39,635 nucleotides of DNA from Clostridia bacterium (GCA_017518705.1 JAFWUC010000014.1:1-39635); one strand, 5' to 3'; positions 15,615 to 25,343 are shown, counted from the first letter of the stretch. Numbers and translations: made by a program. The notes: a model not told the origin generated them from the sequence alone.

Positions 15615-18600
15615 ATGCTTACTATCCATACCGCTGCCAGAAGGCTTCTGCCGCGTGAGCTCATAAAGCTCGTGAGACCTGCCCTTAATGAGGGGGAGGT
15701 CATAGTGCTCGTGCCCGACCAGCTCACCCTGGAGACGGAGCTGGAACTGATGGACGCGCTGGGGATAAACGGTTCCTTCCGCCTGTCGGTCATGTCTCCC
15801 AAACGGCTGATGAGCCGCATATTCGAAGAGGCGGGCCATTCCCCAATAAAGCAGATAGACGAAAAAGGCAAGGCCATACTCATAAGCTACCTGCTCAGAA
15901 AGCATTCCGGGGAGCTCGAATACTACAGATCCGCCACAAAAGCGGCGGGCTGCGAGGACGGGCTGATAAACGAATTGACGCTGCTCAAGCAGGCGGGGCT
16001 GGACCCGGAGGCTCTGGAAACCCTGGCGGAAAACGCGAAACTGCAGGCCACCCGGGCGAAGCTAAGCGATATACGGCTGCTGGCGGGCTGGTACCGGGAA
16101 TATCTGGGAAACAGGGTACACGACCTGGAGGACGAAGCCGCGGAGGCGGTGAGCCGCATAGGCGATGTAGCCTCTTTCGGCGGCGCTTCCGCCGTGGTGT
16201 ACGGCTTTGACATAACCACCGCCCCGGTCAACCGGCTTATCGCGGGACTTGGCAGGCGGCTCAGAAACGTGGACGTGCTTTTGCCTTTGCCAGCAGAAGG
16301 GGAAGCGGGAACGATATACGACCCTCTGGTCAAGGCGATAAAGCGGCTCACGAATGAACTTGAAAAAGTGGGCGTGCCTTTCAAAAGGGCGCAGTCCGAT
16401 CCGGAAGAGGAACCGAATCCGCTCACGCGCGCGCTTTCGCGTCTGTATAAATACGGGCAGAAGGAGAAGCCGCCCGCCCCGGAGGGCGTGCACGCCCGCA
16501 TGCTTCTGAACCCCATGGAGGAAGCCGAGTACACAGCCGCCGCCATAAGGGAACTGGTCAGGACGCGGGGCTGGCGCTTTTCGGATGTCACCGTGGCGCT
16601 GGAGGACGAGAACGCCTACAGAGACGCCGTCGAGACGGCTTTCGGCAGGTACGGCATTAATTATTTTATCCAGAACGGCAGAAGCGCCGTCACGGGCCCG
16701 CTGCCCGCGTTTTTGAACGAGACGCTCAAGATAATAGTGGGCAAGGCGGAAAACCTGTCCGAGCTGTGCGAGACCGGCTTCACGGGGCTCGAGCGCGGGG
16801 AGATCGAGAAGCTGAGCAGTTATATGGCTGTGCTCAGGCTGCGCATGAGCGCGCTGTCGCGTCCCTTCACCCGGGGCGACAAAACAATGATCGATGCTGC
16901 GGAGCCGATACGCGTAAAGCTGATGGCGCCCATACTCGAGCTTAAAGAGGCCCTGCGCGCCGAAAAGACGCTGGACGGGCAGCTTAAGGCGATATTCGAA
17001 TATCTCACTAACCGGAACTGCTTTGAAAAGGCGGAAAACTACCGTCAAAAGCTGCTGGAGCTGGGTCTGCCGGCTCAGGCGGAGATGGATATAAGGTTCT
17101 CCAACTTCTTAATAGACAGTTTTGACCAGATGAGCGCGGTGCTGGGCGAAGGCGCGCTGGGCTTTAAGGAGCTGCAGGAGCTTACGTCCAGGGCGCTTAA
17201 CGCCGTGGTGATGAAAAGCCTGCCCCAGAGCAGGGACGCGGTCAGCGTCACTTCATGCCAGAGGCTCGGCATGCGCCGTGTGAAAGCGCTGTTTTTGATG
17301 GGGCAGACCTCCGACGCGGGGGACAGCGGGGACGGCGTGTTCAACCGCATGGAGAGGGCAGAGATCGAAGAGCTCTCCGGCAGGTATATTGCCCCCGATC
17401 CCCTGGATCTCAGCCGCACCCGCCGCATGTACGTGAAGGACGCGCTGCTTTCGGCAACGGAAGAGGTGTATATCACGTATCCGTCTTCCGGCATGAACGG
17501 GAGCGCCAACACCCACGGGCACGTGATAAGCGAACTTAAGCGCGCGTTTGAAGGTTTTACGGTGGAGGGCGGCGTCAGGGAAGACAAGGCGCTGGAAGAC
17601 CTGCTTTTGTCCGCACCCGCGGGCGCGCTGAGCTACCTGTCCTCCCGCTGCAGGGCCGAAAAGCCGGATGAGACACAGCTGAGCACGCTTGCCGCGCTGA
17701 AAGCCATGGGGCAGACCGGACAATTGGAAGCCGCCGCCCGCTTTACCGCGAAAAGCGAAAGCATCACTCCCGCGGAAGCCCAGCGCCTCTACAGCGAAAA
17801 CCTGAGCGTATCGCGGCTGGAGAAATTCGCGTCCTGCCCGTTCAAGCATTTTATAAGCGAGGGGCTGAAGCCCAGGGAAGACAAAGCCTATGAGATAAAC
17901 CCGATCGAGCAGGGAAAGCTTTTGCATAAGTGCATGGAAAGGCTGCTCAAAAGCCCCGACTTTGCGGCCCTTAGTGAAGCGCAGGCCCGGGAGCGGATGC
18001 GGGCGATATTCGAAAACGTGATAGGCGGCGAATTGGCGCCCCTTGCCGCGGACAGCCGGGCGAACGCCGTGCAGCTTAAGGAACTGCGCCGGGCGGCGCT
18101 CAGGGCGTCCGTGCTGCTGCTTAAGCAGCGCAAAAAGGGCGCGTTCAAACCTGAAGCGCTGGAACTTAAGTTTACCGACCGGCTGAAGGCGGGAGACAGG
18201 GAGCGTCCCCTTCACGGGCAGATAGACCGGGTGGATAAGGGAGAAATCGACGGCCGGTCCTATGTTTTCGTGGTGGACTACAAAAGCGGCAACACGAAGC
18301 TGGATCCGCCCTCCATGTACGAGGGACTTCAGCTGCAGCTTATGACTTACCTGGCCGTCGCTCAGAAGGATTACGATTCCGGCAGCGCGGGAGTGTACTA
18401 TTTCAGGGTCTCAGACAAGCCCATCAATACCTCATCGCTGAATGAAGCCGAGATAGAGGCAAAGCGCACGAAGCAGGCCCGCATGCAGGGCATCTATCCC
18501 GAAGATAAGGAAATACTGGAAAACATCAGCGAGCACCCGGAGGAATTCATAAACGTGAATTTCCATCAGACCGGCGATCATAAAGGCGAACCGAAGGGCG

Positions 18601-18884
18601 ACATGGGCGCGTCACAGGCGGAGTTCGAACTGCTGTCCCGCCACACCCGGCGGCTTATGGAAAACTTTACAAAACGGATATACGAGGGCGAGACCGCAGT
18701 AGCGCCCGTGAGCAGCGCCGAAGCGGACGCCTGCAAGTACTGCACCTACGCGCCTGTCTGCTTTAAACAGGGGCGGTTCGCAGGTTTCAAGTCACGCAAA
18801 GCGCGCAAAATGAACATGTCCGAACTCAAGATAAAACTGTGGGCGGAAGAGGACAGCAACGGCGCAAGCTTGCAAAACGATTGA
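15615..18884 (+). CDS. addB: AddB/RexB-type helicase-nuclease subunit with Fe-S-bound PD-(D/E)XK domain
   Basis: 1089 residues. AddAB processes double-strand breaks for recombination. The C-terminal nuclease motif VVDYKSG (Asp888, Lys890) is intact. Cysteines C741, C1040-x2-C1043-x5-C1049 match the four-Cys iron-sulfur staple of AddB. The N-terminus (IHTAARRLLPRELIKLVRPAL, then EVIVLVPDQLTLETELEL) aligns with the AddB helicase fold, but the usual GxxGxGK(S/T) Walker A is absent, as in RexB of streptococci. addA, normally the next gene, is not present; a small secreted protein follows. ATG 15615 abuts the truB stop. The family is confident; the partner gene must be elsewhere or lost. Confidence 0.88.
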   Translation: MLTIHTAARRLLPRELIKLVRPALNEGEVIVLVPDQLTLETELELMDALGINGSFRLSVMSPKRLMSRIFEEAGHSPIKQIDEKGKAILISYLLRKHSGELEYYRSATKAAGCEDGLINELTLLKQAGLDPEALETLAENAKLQATRAKLSDIRLLAGWYREYLGNRVHDLEDEAAEAVSRIGDVASFGGASAVVYGFDITTAPVNRLIAGLGRRLRNVDVLLPLPAEGEAGTIYDPLVKAIKRLTNELEKVGVPFKRAQSDPEEEPNPLTRALSRLYKYGQKEKPPAPEGVHARMLLNPMEEAEYTAAAIRELVRTRGWRFSDVTVALEDENAYRDAVETAFGRYGINYFIQNGRSAVTGPLPAFLNETLKIIVGKAENLSELCETGFTGLERGEIEKLSSYMAVLRLRMSALSRPFTRGDKTMIDAAEPIRVKLMAPILELKEALRAEKTLDGQLKAIFEYLTNRNCFEKAENYRQKLLELGLPAQAEMDIRFSNFLIDSFDQMSAVLGEGALGFKELQELTSRALNAVVMKSLPQSRDAVSVTSCQRLGMRRVKALFLMGQTSDAGDSGDGVFNRMERAEIEELSGRYIAPDPLDLSRTRRMYVKDALLSATEEVYITYPSSGMNGSANTHGHVISELKRAFEGFTVEGGVREDKALEDLLLSAPAGALSYLSSRCRAEKPDETQLSTLAALKAMGQTGQLEAAARFTAKSESITPAEAQRLYSENLSVSRLEKFASCPFKHFISEGLKPREDKAYEINPIEQGKLLHKCMERLLKSPDFAALSEAQARERMRAIFENVIGGELAPLAADSRANAVQLKELRRAALRASVLLLKQRKKGAFKPEALELKFTDRLKAGDRERPLHGQIDRVDKGEIDGRSYVFVVDYKSGNTKLDPPSMYEGLQLQLMTYLAVAQKDYDSGSAGVYYFRVSDKPINTSSLNEAEIEAKRTKQARMQGIYPEDKEILENISEHPEEFINVNFHQTGDHKGEPKGDMGASQAEFELLSRHTRRLMENFTKRIYEGETAVAPVSSAEADACKYCTYAPVCFKQGRFAGFKSRKARKMNMSELKIKLWAEEDSNGASLQND

Positions 18885-18900
18885 CTTATATGATAAAATA
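18881..18900 (+). promoter_or_regulatory. Possible extended -10 promoter element, shared with 33053-33072
   Basis: TTGACTTATATGATAAAATA overlaps the addB stop and matches 33053-33072 at 17 of 20 positions. TGA-TAAAAT fits an extended -10. The TTGACT is only 7 bp away, too close to serve as its -35; TTGCAA at 18870-18875 is 18 bp from the -10. AAGGAGG follows at once, so the leader would be very short. Confidence 0.4.
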
Positions 18901-18920
18901 CGCTAAAAGGAGGCTTGGAC

Positions 18921-19397
18921 ATGATTAGGAAAATGATCGCGCTCACGCTGGCGCTGTTAACGCTTATAAGCGTATTCGGAGTATCCGAATCGACGTATGA
19001 CGACAACGATACCATAGTGGCCATGATCGGCGACGAGAGCGATTTTGTATATGCCGTTGAACTGGCTTTGGTCAAGAAGGGTTTTCTGCTGAAGGACGAA
19101 GCGGACGGGTATTTTGACAGGTATACCGAGCGCGCCGTGATGAACTTCCAGATGAGCAAGGACTACGAACCGAACGGTCTGTTCACCAAGCGGCAGCTCT
19201 ACTGGCTCGACCGTGCGACTTACAATGAGTGGTTCGACACGAGCTACATCGTGTACATCACCAACGGCGGCAGCCGCTACCATCTGTGGGAGTGCGCCGC
19301 GCTTAAAAATGCGCTGGAACCCATGCCCATTTCCATTAATATCGCAGAGTACATGGGCTATGTTCCCTGCAAAAGATGCAATCCGTACCTCTACTAA
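18921..19397 (+). CDS. Secreted protein with peptidoglycan-binding-like domain and C-terminal metal-binding tail
   Basis: 158 residues. Residues 1-22 are a signal peptide. Residues ~40-98 (FVYAVELALVKKGFLL, ADGYFDRYTERAVMNFQ, NGLFTKRQLYWL) resemble a PG_binding_1 helical module. The tail VYITNGGSRYHLWEC ... GYVPCKRCNP places H121, C125, C150 and C153 as a likely zinc site, a pattern found at the C-terminus of various exported Bacillota proteins. A similar tail occurs in the protein at 34761-35291. ATG 18921 is 7 nt after AAGGAGG; an in-frame TTG at 18915 is too close to it. Wall location is inferred; the function is unknown. Confidence 0.8.
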   Translation: MIRKMIALTLALLTLISVFGVSESTYDDNDTIVAMIGDESDFVYAVELALVKKGFLLKDEADGYFDRYTERAVMNFQMSKDYEPNGLFTKRQLYWLDRATYNEWFDTSYIVYITNGGSRYHLWECAALKNALEPMPISINIAEYMGYVPCKRCNPYLY

Positions 19398-19420
19398 ACT
19401 GAACGATCGGGAGAAAAATC

Positions 19421-20647
19421 ATGAGCGAAAACAAAAGACCCATACAGCCTAAGACCACTTCCCAGCGCCCGAGGCCCGCAGCCCAGGGCACGCGCACCGC
19501 GTCCCAGGCGCAGCGCAGCCGTGCGGCGGCCGCAAAACGCCGCAAGAAACAGCAGCAGCAAAAACAGCTTATGACGCTGCTCATCGCAGCGGTGGCCATT
19601 CTGATAGTGGTGCTTCTGCTGGTGGTCATCAATCCCTTTGGCAAAAAGCCGGCCGGAAACAACACGCCGACCGCGCCGGTCAGCACACAGAGCACGTCCG
19701 ACGGCAGCGGGATATTCACCGATGTCGGTTTGAACAGCGATAATTATGACGGGCTGAACGCCAGCGAGGCGGGCAGCATCAACGTATCGGACCTGAGCAT
19801 CACTCCGGGTCTGGACGAAAGCTGGGAAAACATACTGCTGCTGGGCATTGACGGGCGCGTGCTCACCGAGACGTCCCGCTCGGACACCATGATGATCTGC
19901 TCCATCAACAGGAATACCGGAGCGATCAAGCTCACGTCCCTTATGCGTGACTCTGAGGTCAAGATCGAAGGCAAAAACCGCAGGCTGAACACCGCGTACT
20001 TTTTCGGCGGCCCCAAACTGGCCATGCGCACTGTGAACGAGTGCTTCGGCATGAACATCAGCAAGTATGTAGTGGTGAACTTCGCCTCGTTTGCCAAGAT
20101 CGCCGAGAAGGTGGGCGGCGTCGAGATCGACGTGACCAAGAACGAGGTCGAAGAGATCAACGCCAGCGTCCAGGAACAGTACTGGCTGCTGTACAAGCAG
20201 GGAAAAATGACGTATGACGACGCGAAAAACGCGTATCTTGCGGACATACTGGAAGCAGGCGGCGCCAATACCCACTTAAACGGCATGCAGACGCTGGGCT
20301 ACGCCCGCATCAGAAAGCTTGACAGCGACTACGGCAGGGCGGAGCGCCAGAGGAGAGTACTCAACCTGCTGATGGTCAAGCTGAAGGGCAAGAGCACGGT
20401 CGACCTTATGAACCTGGCCATGGATTCCATGGGCATCATGAGGACCAACCTGGACATGAACACCATAATGACCCTGGGCCAGAAGGTGCTGGCGCGCGAC
20501 GGCTTTAACGGCGCGGAGACGTTCGTGCTGCCCGTCAGGGGCACTTACAGGGAGGATAAGCGCGGCGAAGACGACGACGCCATGCTCTGGAACATCGATT
20601 TCGACACCAACAAACGCGAACTCCACGCCTTCATTTACCTGAGATGA
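19421..20647 (+). CDS. LytR-CpsA-Psr (LCP) family cell-wall glycopolymer transferase
   Basis: 408 residues. A basic, Gln/Pro-rich cytoplasmic head (1-50) is followed by one membrane helix (51-70) and a Ser/Thr-rich spacer. The LCP domain has NILLLGIDGR, SRSDTMMICSINRNTGAIKLTSLMRDSEV, RRLNTAYFFGG, VVVNFASFAKIAEKVGGVEIDV and YARIRKLDSDYGRAERQRRVL. LCP enzymes transfer undecaprenyl-linked wall polymers to peptidoglycan outside the membrane. GGGAG precedes ATG 19421. The stop overlaps the next start as ATGA. Confidence 0.94.
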   Translation: MSENKRPIQPKTTSQRPRPAAQGTRTASQAQRSRAAAAKRRKKQQQQKQLMTLLIAAVAILIVVLLLVVINPFGKKPAGNNTPTAPVSTQSTSDGSGIFTDVGLNSDNYDGLNASEAGSINVSDLSITPGLDESWENILLLGIDGRVLTETSRSDTMMICSINRNTGAIKLTSLMRDSEVKIEGKNRRLNTAYFFGGPKLAMRTVNECFGMNISKYVVVNFASFAKIAEKVGGVEIDVTKNEVEEINASVQEQYWLLYKQGKMTYDDAKNAYLADILEAGGANTHLNGMQTLGYARIRKLDSDYGRAERQRRVLNLLMVKLKGKSTVDLMNLAMDSMGIMRTNLDMNTIMTLGQKVLARDGFNGAETFVLPVRGTYREDKRGEDDDAMLWNIDFDTNKRELHAFIYLR

Positions 20648-22947
20648 CAAAACCCGAGCTGCTTGCTCCCGCGGGAAGCTGGGACTGCCTCGTAGCCGCC
20701 GCGCAAAGCGGCGCAGACGCGGTATACCTGGGCGGAAAAGCGCTGAACGCCCGGCGCGGAGCGGCAAATTTCGGCGCGGAAGAGCTTATAAAGGCTTCCG
20801 ACTACCTGCATGAGCGGGGCAAAAAACTGTATGTGACCGTGAACACTCTGCTTAAGGAGTGTGAGATGGGCGAGCTTGAAAATACGGCTGAACAGCTGTT
20901 TCGGGCTCGCCCCGACGGCGTTATAGTGCAAGACATGGGCGTGTGCGGATACCTTAGGCAGGTCCTCCCTTCCCTCCGCCTGCATGCCAGCACCCAAATG
21001 GCGATAAGCAACCCGCAGGGCGCGGAGTATCTCAAACGGCGCGGGTTCGACCGCGCGGTACTGGCCCGGGAAATGTCGCTGGAGGAGATACGCGCCTGCA
21101 GCGAGACCGGCATAGAGACCGAGGTGTTCTGCCACGGCGCGCTGTGCGTGGCGTGCAGCGGGCTGTGCCTGTTTTCCAGCATGGTGGGCGGGCGCAGCGG
21201 CAACCGGGGCGCGTGCGCCCAGCCCTGCCGCATGGAATACGAGGCGAGAGGCGCGGCGTCTGCCAAAGGCTATCTGCTGTCGCCTAAAGACCTTATGACC
21301 GCGCCCATGCTGGACAAGCTCGTTTCGGCGGGCGCAAGCAACCTTAAGATCGAGGGCCGGCTGAAAAAACCCGAGTATGTGGCCGTGGTGACGCACGCGT
21401 ACCGCCGTCTGCTGGACGGGGAAACGCCTGACGAAAAGCTGGCGGACGAATTAAGGCAGGTATTCAACCGGGGCGGCTTCACCCGGGGATATTTCGAAGG
21501 GATCAGGGACGGGGAATTCCTGTCCACCCAGAGATCCGGACATCAGGGCGTACCCGTTGGCAGGGCGAGCGGCAGGACCGTGAGCCTGAGCCGGGACGTG
21601 GACAAGGGCGATGCGCTCGCCGTAAGGAACGACAGAGGCGAGGAGATCCCCGTAAAGCTCTCGGGCAGGGCGGGGGAACGCGTTGCGAACCCCGCGAAAG
21701 CGGACGGCACCGTGTACCGCATGCAGAGCAAAATGCTGCTCGACGAGGTGAGCGAGCGCCTGAGACGGGAAAGGGGCTGCGTGCCCGTATCCGCCCGGCT
21801 CACGCTCAGGCTCGGAGAGCCGGCGCGTTTGGAACTGGACGACGGCAAAAACCGCGTGACAGCCGAAGGCGAAACGGTAACCTCCGCGGAAAACGGCGGG
21901 ATCAGCGCCGAAAAGCTGTTAAGCCAGCTTAAAAAGACCGGGGGCACGCCTTACATAATCGATACTGCGAAACTGGACGGAGACGCGGACGCTTTCTTAA
22001 GCATGTCCGCTGTCAACAGTTTAAGGCGCGAGGCGCTTAAGCGCCTCTCCGAAGCGCGGATCGCAAAAGCGAGGGGCGACTGGGAGAAAAAGAAATACCG
22101 GCCTCATAAAGAGGTGAACGGAGAGTATTCCCTTCCGCCGCGCATCGCGGTGCAGGCGGACAACACGGCGCTGCTTAAGCGGCTGTTAAGCGAGGGCGCG
22201 GACGAAGCCGTGTATTTCCCTGCAGATCTAAGGGAAACCGCGCTGGAAAACGCCGACGTCGACGAGATGTTCCTGTACCTGCCGCCGGTAATGGCGGGCG
22301 ATACGCTCGGCACGCTTAACCGTTTCGCTCTTAGCAACGCGGGCAAACTTAAGGGCGTATATATCTCCAACCCGGGGCAACTGGCGCTGGAGTGGCCGGG
22401 GGAGAGGCGGTTCGACTTCTCCATGAACATCACCAACAACGCCGCGCTGGATTTCCTGGGCGTGGGGAAAGACATCTATACTCCGTCCGTGGAGCTCACC
22501 TGCCGGGAGATCAGGCAGCTGTCCGGCAACCGGGAACTGGTGGTCTACGGCCGGGTGCCGCTTATGCATTTAAGGCACTGTCCCCTGAACGCCATACACG
22601 GGGGAGGCAGACATAAGGAGTGCAGGGCGTGCGACAGCGCCGCGGCCGGAAAACGCCTTAGCGACCTGTACTATGCTGACAGGACGCGGGCAAGCTTTCC
22701 CTTCAGGCGGCTGGCGAGCGACGAGGGCTGCGTCATAGACCTGCTGAACAGCGTGCCAATGAACCTGCTGTCAAGGACGGACGAGCTGCCGGAAAGCAGG
22801 GTGTGGCGCCTGCTTCTGACGGATGAGGACGAAAGGACCGCCCAAAGGCTGACAAGGGCGTTCAAAGCCGCGGCAACGGGCGGGCGGCCTCAGGGGAACA
22901 TAGTCGAAAAATACACCACTGGGCATTATTTCAGGATCACGGAGTAA
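20644..22947 (+). CDS. U32 family peptidase-like protein (RlhA/YhbU-related)
   Basis: 767 residues. The N-terminus ELLAPAGSWDCLVAAAQSGADAVYLGG is typical of U32. The signature E-VF-CHGALCVACSGLCLFSS gives C168 and C175, and GACAQPC gives C191 and C195, probable 4Fe-4S ligands. The rest matches the longer U32 type with an inserted domain (DUF3656-like) and a C-terminal block CPLNAIHGGGRHKECRACD with more cysteines. Some U32 members hydroxylate 23S rRNA or tRNA rather than cleave peptides, so a role in RNA modification is as likely as proteolysis. It overlaps the LCP gene by 4 nt and precedes mutS2 by 3 nt. Confidence 0.92.
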   Translation: MTKPELLAPAGSWDCLVAAAQSGADAVYLGGKALNARRGAANFGAEELIKASDYLHERGKKLYVTVNTLLKECEMGELENTAEQLFRARPDGVIVQDMGVCGYLRQVLPSLRLHASTQMAISNPQGAEYLKRRGFDRAVLAREMSLEEIRACSETGIETEVFCHGALCVACSGLCLFSSMVGGRSGNRGACAQPCRMEYEARGAASAKGYLLSPKDLMTAPMLDKLVSAGASNLKIEGRLKKPEYVAVVTHAYRRLLDGETPDEKLADELRQVFNRGGFTRGYFEGIRDGEFLSTQRSGHQGVPVGRASGRTVSLSRDVDKGDALAVRNDRGEEIPVKLSGRAGERVANPAKADGTVYRMQSKMLLDEVSERLRRERGCVPVSARLTLRLGEPARLELDDGKNRVTAEGETVTSAENGGISAEKLLSQLKKTGGTPYIIDTAKLDGDADAFLSMSAVNSLRREALKRLSEARIAKARGDWEKKKYRPHKEVNGEYSLPPRIAVQADNTALLKRLLSEGADEAVYFPADLRETALENADVDEMFLYLPPVMAGDTLGTLNRFALSNAGKLKGVYISNPGQLALEWPGERRFDFSMNITNNAALDFLGVGKDIYTPSVELTCREIRQLSGNRELVVYGRVPLMHLRHCPLNAIHGGGRHKECRACDSAAAGKRLSDLYYADRTRASFPFRRLASDEGCVIDLLNSVPMNLLSRTDELPESRVWRLLLTDEDERTAQRLTRAFKAAATGGRPQGNIVEKYTTGHYFRITE

Positions 22948-22950
22948 TAA

Positions 22951-25329
22951 ATGACTGAAAAATACCGGTTCAAGCTGGAATACGATAAAATACTGAATAT
23001 GCTGAAGGACTGCGCGGTGTCCGACATGGGCAAGGCGCGCTGCCTTGAGACGCTTCCGGCGGACAACATAAAGGACGTCACGCGCCTGCAGCAGGAGACC
23101 GACGAAGCGCTGAATGTGATCGCCTACACGGGCGGGAATCCCATGACGCAATTTGACGACGTGAGCGAGTATCTTAAACTGGCCCAGGTCGGCTCCGTGC
23201 TGACAATGAAGGCGCTTTTGAAGGTGGCGGGAGCGCTCGCGGCGGCACGCAGCGTGAGGCGCAGCCTTATAACGGACCGGGAAGACACGCCCATATTAAG
23301 CGAAATGGCTTCCCGCATCGCCACTAACCGGCCTCTTGAGGAAGAGATAAGCGCGGCGATCATCTCCGAGGACGAGATGAGCGACCATGCCTCCCCCGAA
23401 CTGTACGACATCCGCAGGCACATCCGCCAGGTCAACGACAAGGTGCGGGAAAAGCTGAACGGATTTATCCATTCCTCCGCAATGCAGAAATACCTGATGG
23501 ACAGCATCGTGACCGTCCGCAACGGCAGGTACGTCATTCCCGTCAAGTCGGAATACCGCCAGCAGGTGCCGGGCCTGGTGCACGACCAGAGCGGCTCCGG
23601 CTCCACCGTGTTCATAGAGCCCATCAGCGTGGTCGAGGCGGGCAACGAGCTTAAAGAGCTGACGCTGAAGGAGCAAAGGGAGATACAGCACATACTCAGG
23701 GACTTTACCCTGCGCCTCGCGCCCGACGCGCCGCTCATAAAAAGCAGCCTGGATATAATGGCGTATCTGGACGGGGTGTTCGCCCGGGCGTTCCTTGCCA
23801 GGACCATGAACGCGAACCCTCCCAAGATCAACGATAACGGCGTCGTCCGGCTTAAGGAAGCGCGCCATCCGCTGCTGGACCCGCTCAAGGTGGTGCCGCT
23901 GACCATCTGGCTGGGGGAGGACTTTACCACCCTTGTGATAACCGGCCCCAACACCGGCGGCAAGACGGTCACGTTAAAGACCGTCGGCCTGCTCACTCTG
24001 ATGGCGCAGGCTGGCATGCACATACCTGCCGCTTTCGGCAGCGAAGTCGCCGTGTTCGATGAAGTGTTCGCCGATATCGGGGACGAACAGTCCATAGAGC
24101 AGAGCCTGTCCACGTTCTCCAGCCACATGACCAACATCGTGCAGATACTGGATAACGTGAGCGAAAAAAGCCTGGTGCTGTTTGACGAGCTGGGCGCGGG
24201 CACGGACCCCACGGAGGGCGCCGCGCTGGCCATGAGCATACTGGAGACGCTGCTAAAGCGCCGCGTGCGCACTTTGGCCACCACGCACTATTCCGAGCTC
24301 AAGGCGTTCGCGCTCAATACCGTGGGGGTGGAAAACGCCTCGGTGGAGTTCGACGTGGAAAGCTTAAGGCCCACGTACCGCCTGTCCATAGGCGTGCCGG
24401 GCAAGTCCAACGCGTTTGAGATATCCAGAAAACTGGGGCTCGATCCCGCCATAATCGCCGATGCTTCAGAGCGGCTCAGCCGGGATCAGATTCGTTTTGA
24501 AGATGTCATCGCGAATGCCGAGTATCACCGCACCATAGCCGAGAAGGAACGCGTGCTGGCGGAAGAAGCGCACCGCGAGACCCTGCGTATACGTGCGGAG
24601 GCGGACAAAGAGAAAAAACAACTGGAATCCCAGCGGGAGGAAATGCTCAAAAAGAGCAAGGAAGACGCAAAGAAGCTGCTTAAAAAGGCTCAGAACGAGG
24701 CGGAGCAGATCATTTCCGAACTCAAAAAGGCCAGGAACGCTTCCGGTCTCAAAGAGCACGAACTGCACGAGATGCGCAAGCGCCTGCAGGACGGCATCGA
24801 TGAAATGAGCGAGACGCTCGCTTCCGGCAAGGCGCAGGAAGGCGTGCGTCCCGAGAGCCTGAAGCCCGGCGACCGCGTGTATCTGGAAAAACTGGGTACG
24901 GACGCCACCGTGCTGACCGCGCCTGACGCGAAGGGCGACATGAACGTGCAGGCGGGGCCCATGAAGCTGAAAGCCAACATAAAGGAAGTGCTGCTCAGCA
25001 CCCCCAAACCTGCCGAGAACGCGAAAAAGAGCCGCTATGAGCCCCGCAAGCCCTCGGGCAGCAGCATACAGATCTCCCACAGACGGGGCGAGATGGAGCT
25101 GGACGTGAGGGGCATGACGGTGGAGGAAGCCCTGAACGAGATGGACCTGTTCATAGACGGGGCGAGGCTCAACAGCATCAAGAATTTCTCCATAATCCAC
25201 GGCAAAGGCACCGGCGCGCTTAGGAGCGCGGTGCAAAGCGAACTTAAACGCATACCTGACGTAAAGGAATTCCGTCTGGGCCGCTACGGCGAGGGCGAGG
25301 ACGGCGTGACCATAGTAACACTAAAGTGA
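22951..25329 (+). CDS. mutS2: MutS2, endonuclease / ribosome-rescue ATPase
   Basis: 792 residues, standard length. Walker A GPNTGGKT (332-339), Walker B LVLFDELGAGTDP, and ATTHYSELKAFA are the MutS-type ATPase. A coiled coil follows (EKERVLAEEAHRETLRIRAEADKEKKQLESQ in the record at about 530-630). The C-terminal Smr domain contains ELDVRGMTVEEAL and IHGKGTGALRSAV. MutS2 suppresses homologous recombination in some species and splits collided ribosomes in Bacillus. Here it sits in the same run as addB. The end is 14 nt before the htrA start. Confidence 0.96.
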   Translation: MTEKYRFKLEYDKILNMLKDCAVSDMGKARCLETLPADNIKDVTRLQQETDEALNVIAYTGGNPMTQFDDVSEYLKLAQVGSVLTMKALLKVAGALAAARSVRRSLITDREDTPILSEMASRIATNRPLEEEISAAIISEDEMSDHASPELYDIRRHIRQVNDKVREKLNGFIHSSAMQKYLMDSIVTVRNGRYVIPVKSEYRQQVPGLVHDQSGSGSTVFIEPISVVEAGNELKELTLKEQREIQHILRDFTLRLAPDAPLIKSSLDIMAYLDGVFARAFLARTMNANPPKINDNGVVRLKEARHPLLDPLKVVPLTIWLGEDFTTLVITGPNTGGKTVTLKTVGLLTLMAQAGMHIPAAFGSEVAVFDEVFADIGDEQSIEQSLSTFSSHMTNIVQILDNVSEKSLVLFDELGAGTDPTEGAALAMSILETLLKRRVRTLATTHYSELKAFALNTVGVENASVEFDVESLRPTYRLSIGVPGKSNAFEISRKLGLDPAIIADASERLSRDQIRFEDVIANAEYHRTIAEKERVLAEEAHRETLRIRAEADKEKKQLESQREEMLKKSKEDAKKLLKKAQNEAEQIISELKKARNASGLKEHELHEMRKRLQDGIDEMSETLASGKAQEGVRPESLKPGDRVYLEKLGTDATVLTAPDAKGDMNVQAGPMKLKANIKEVLLSTPKPAENAKKSRYEPRKPSGSSIQISHRRGEMELDVRGMTVEEALNEMDLFIDGARLNSIKNFSIIHGKGTGALRSAVQSELKRIPDVKEFRLGRYGEGEDGVTIVTLK

Positions 25330-25343
25330 AAGAGGTACCTGAG

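Noticed and set aside
14511..15905. 464-codon minus-strand frame across nrnA, truB and addB
   Set aside because: It spans three well-supported genes on the other strand and has no coherent domain.
18881..18899. TTGACT plus TAAAAT read as a classical promoter
   Set aside because: The spacing is 7 bp; only an extended -10 reading is reasonable, so it is listed with low confidence.
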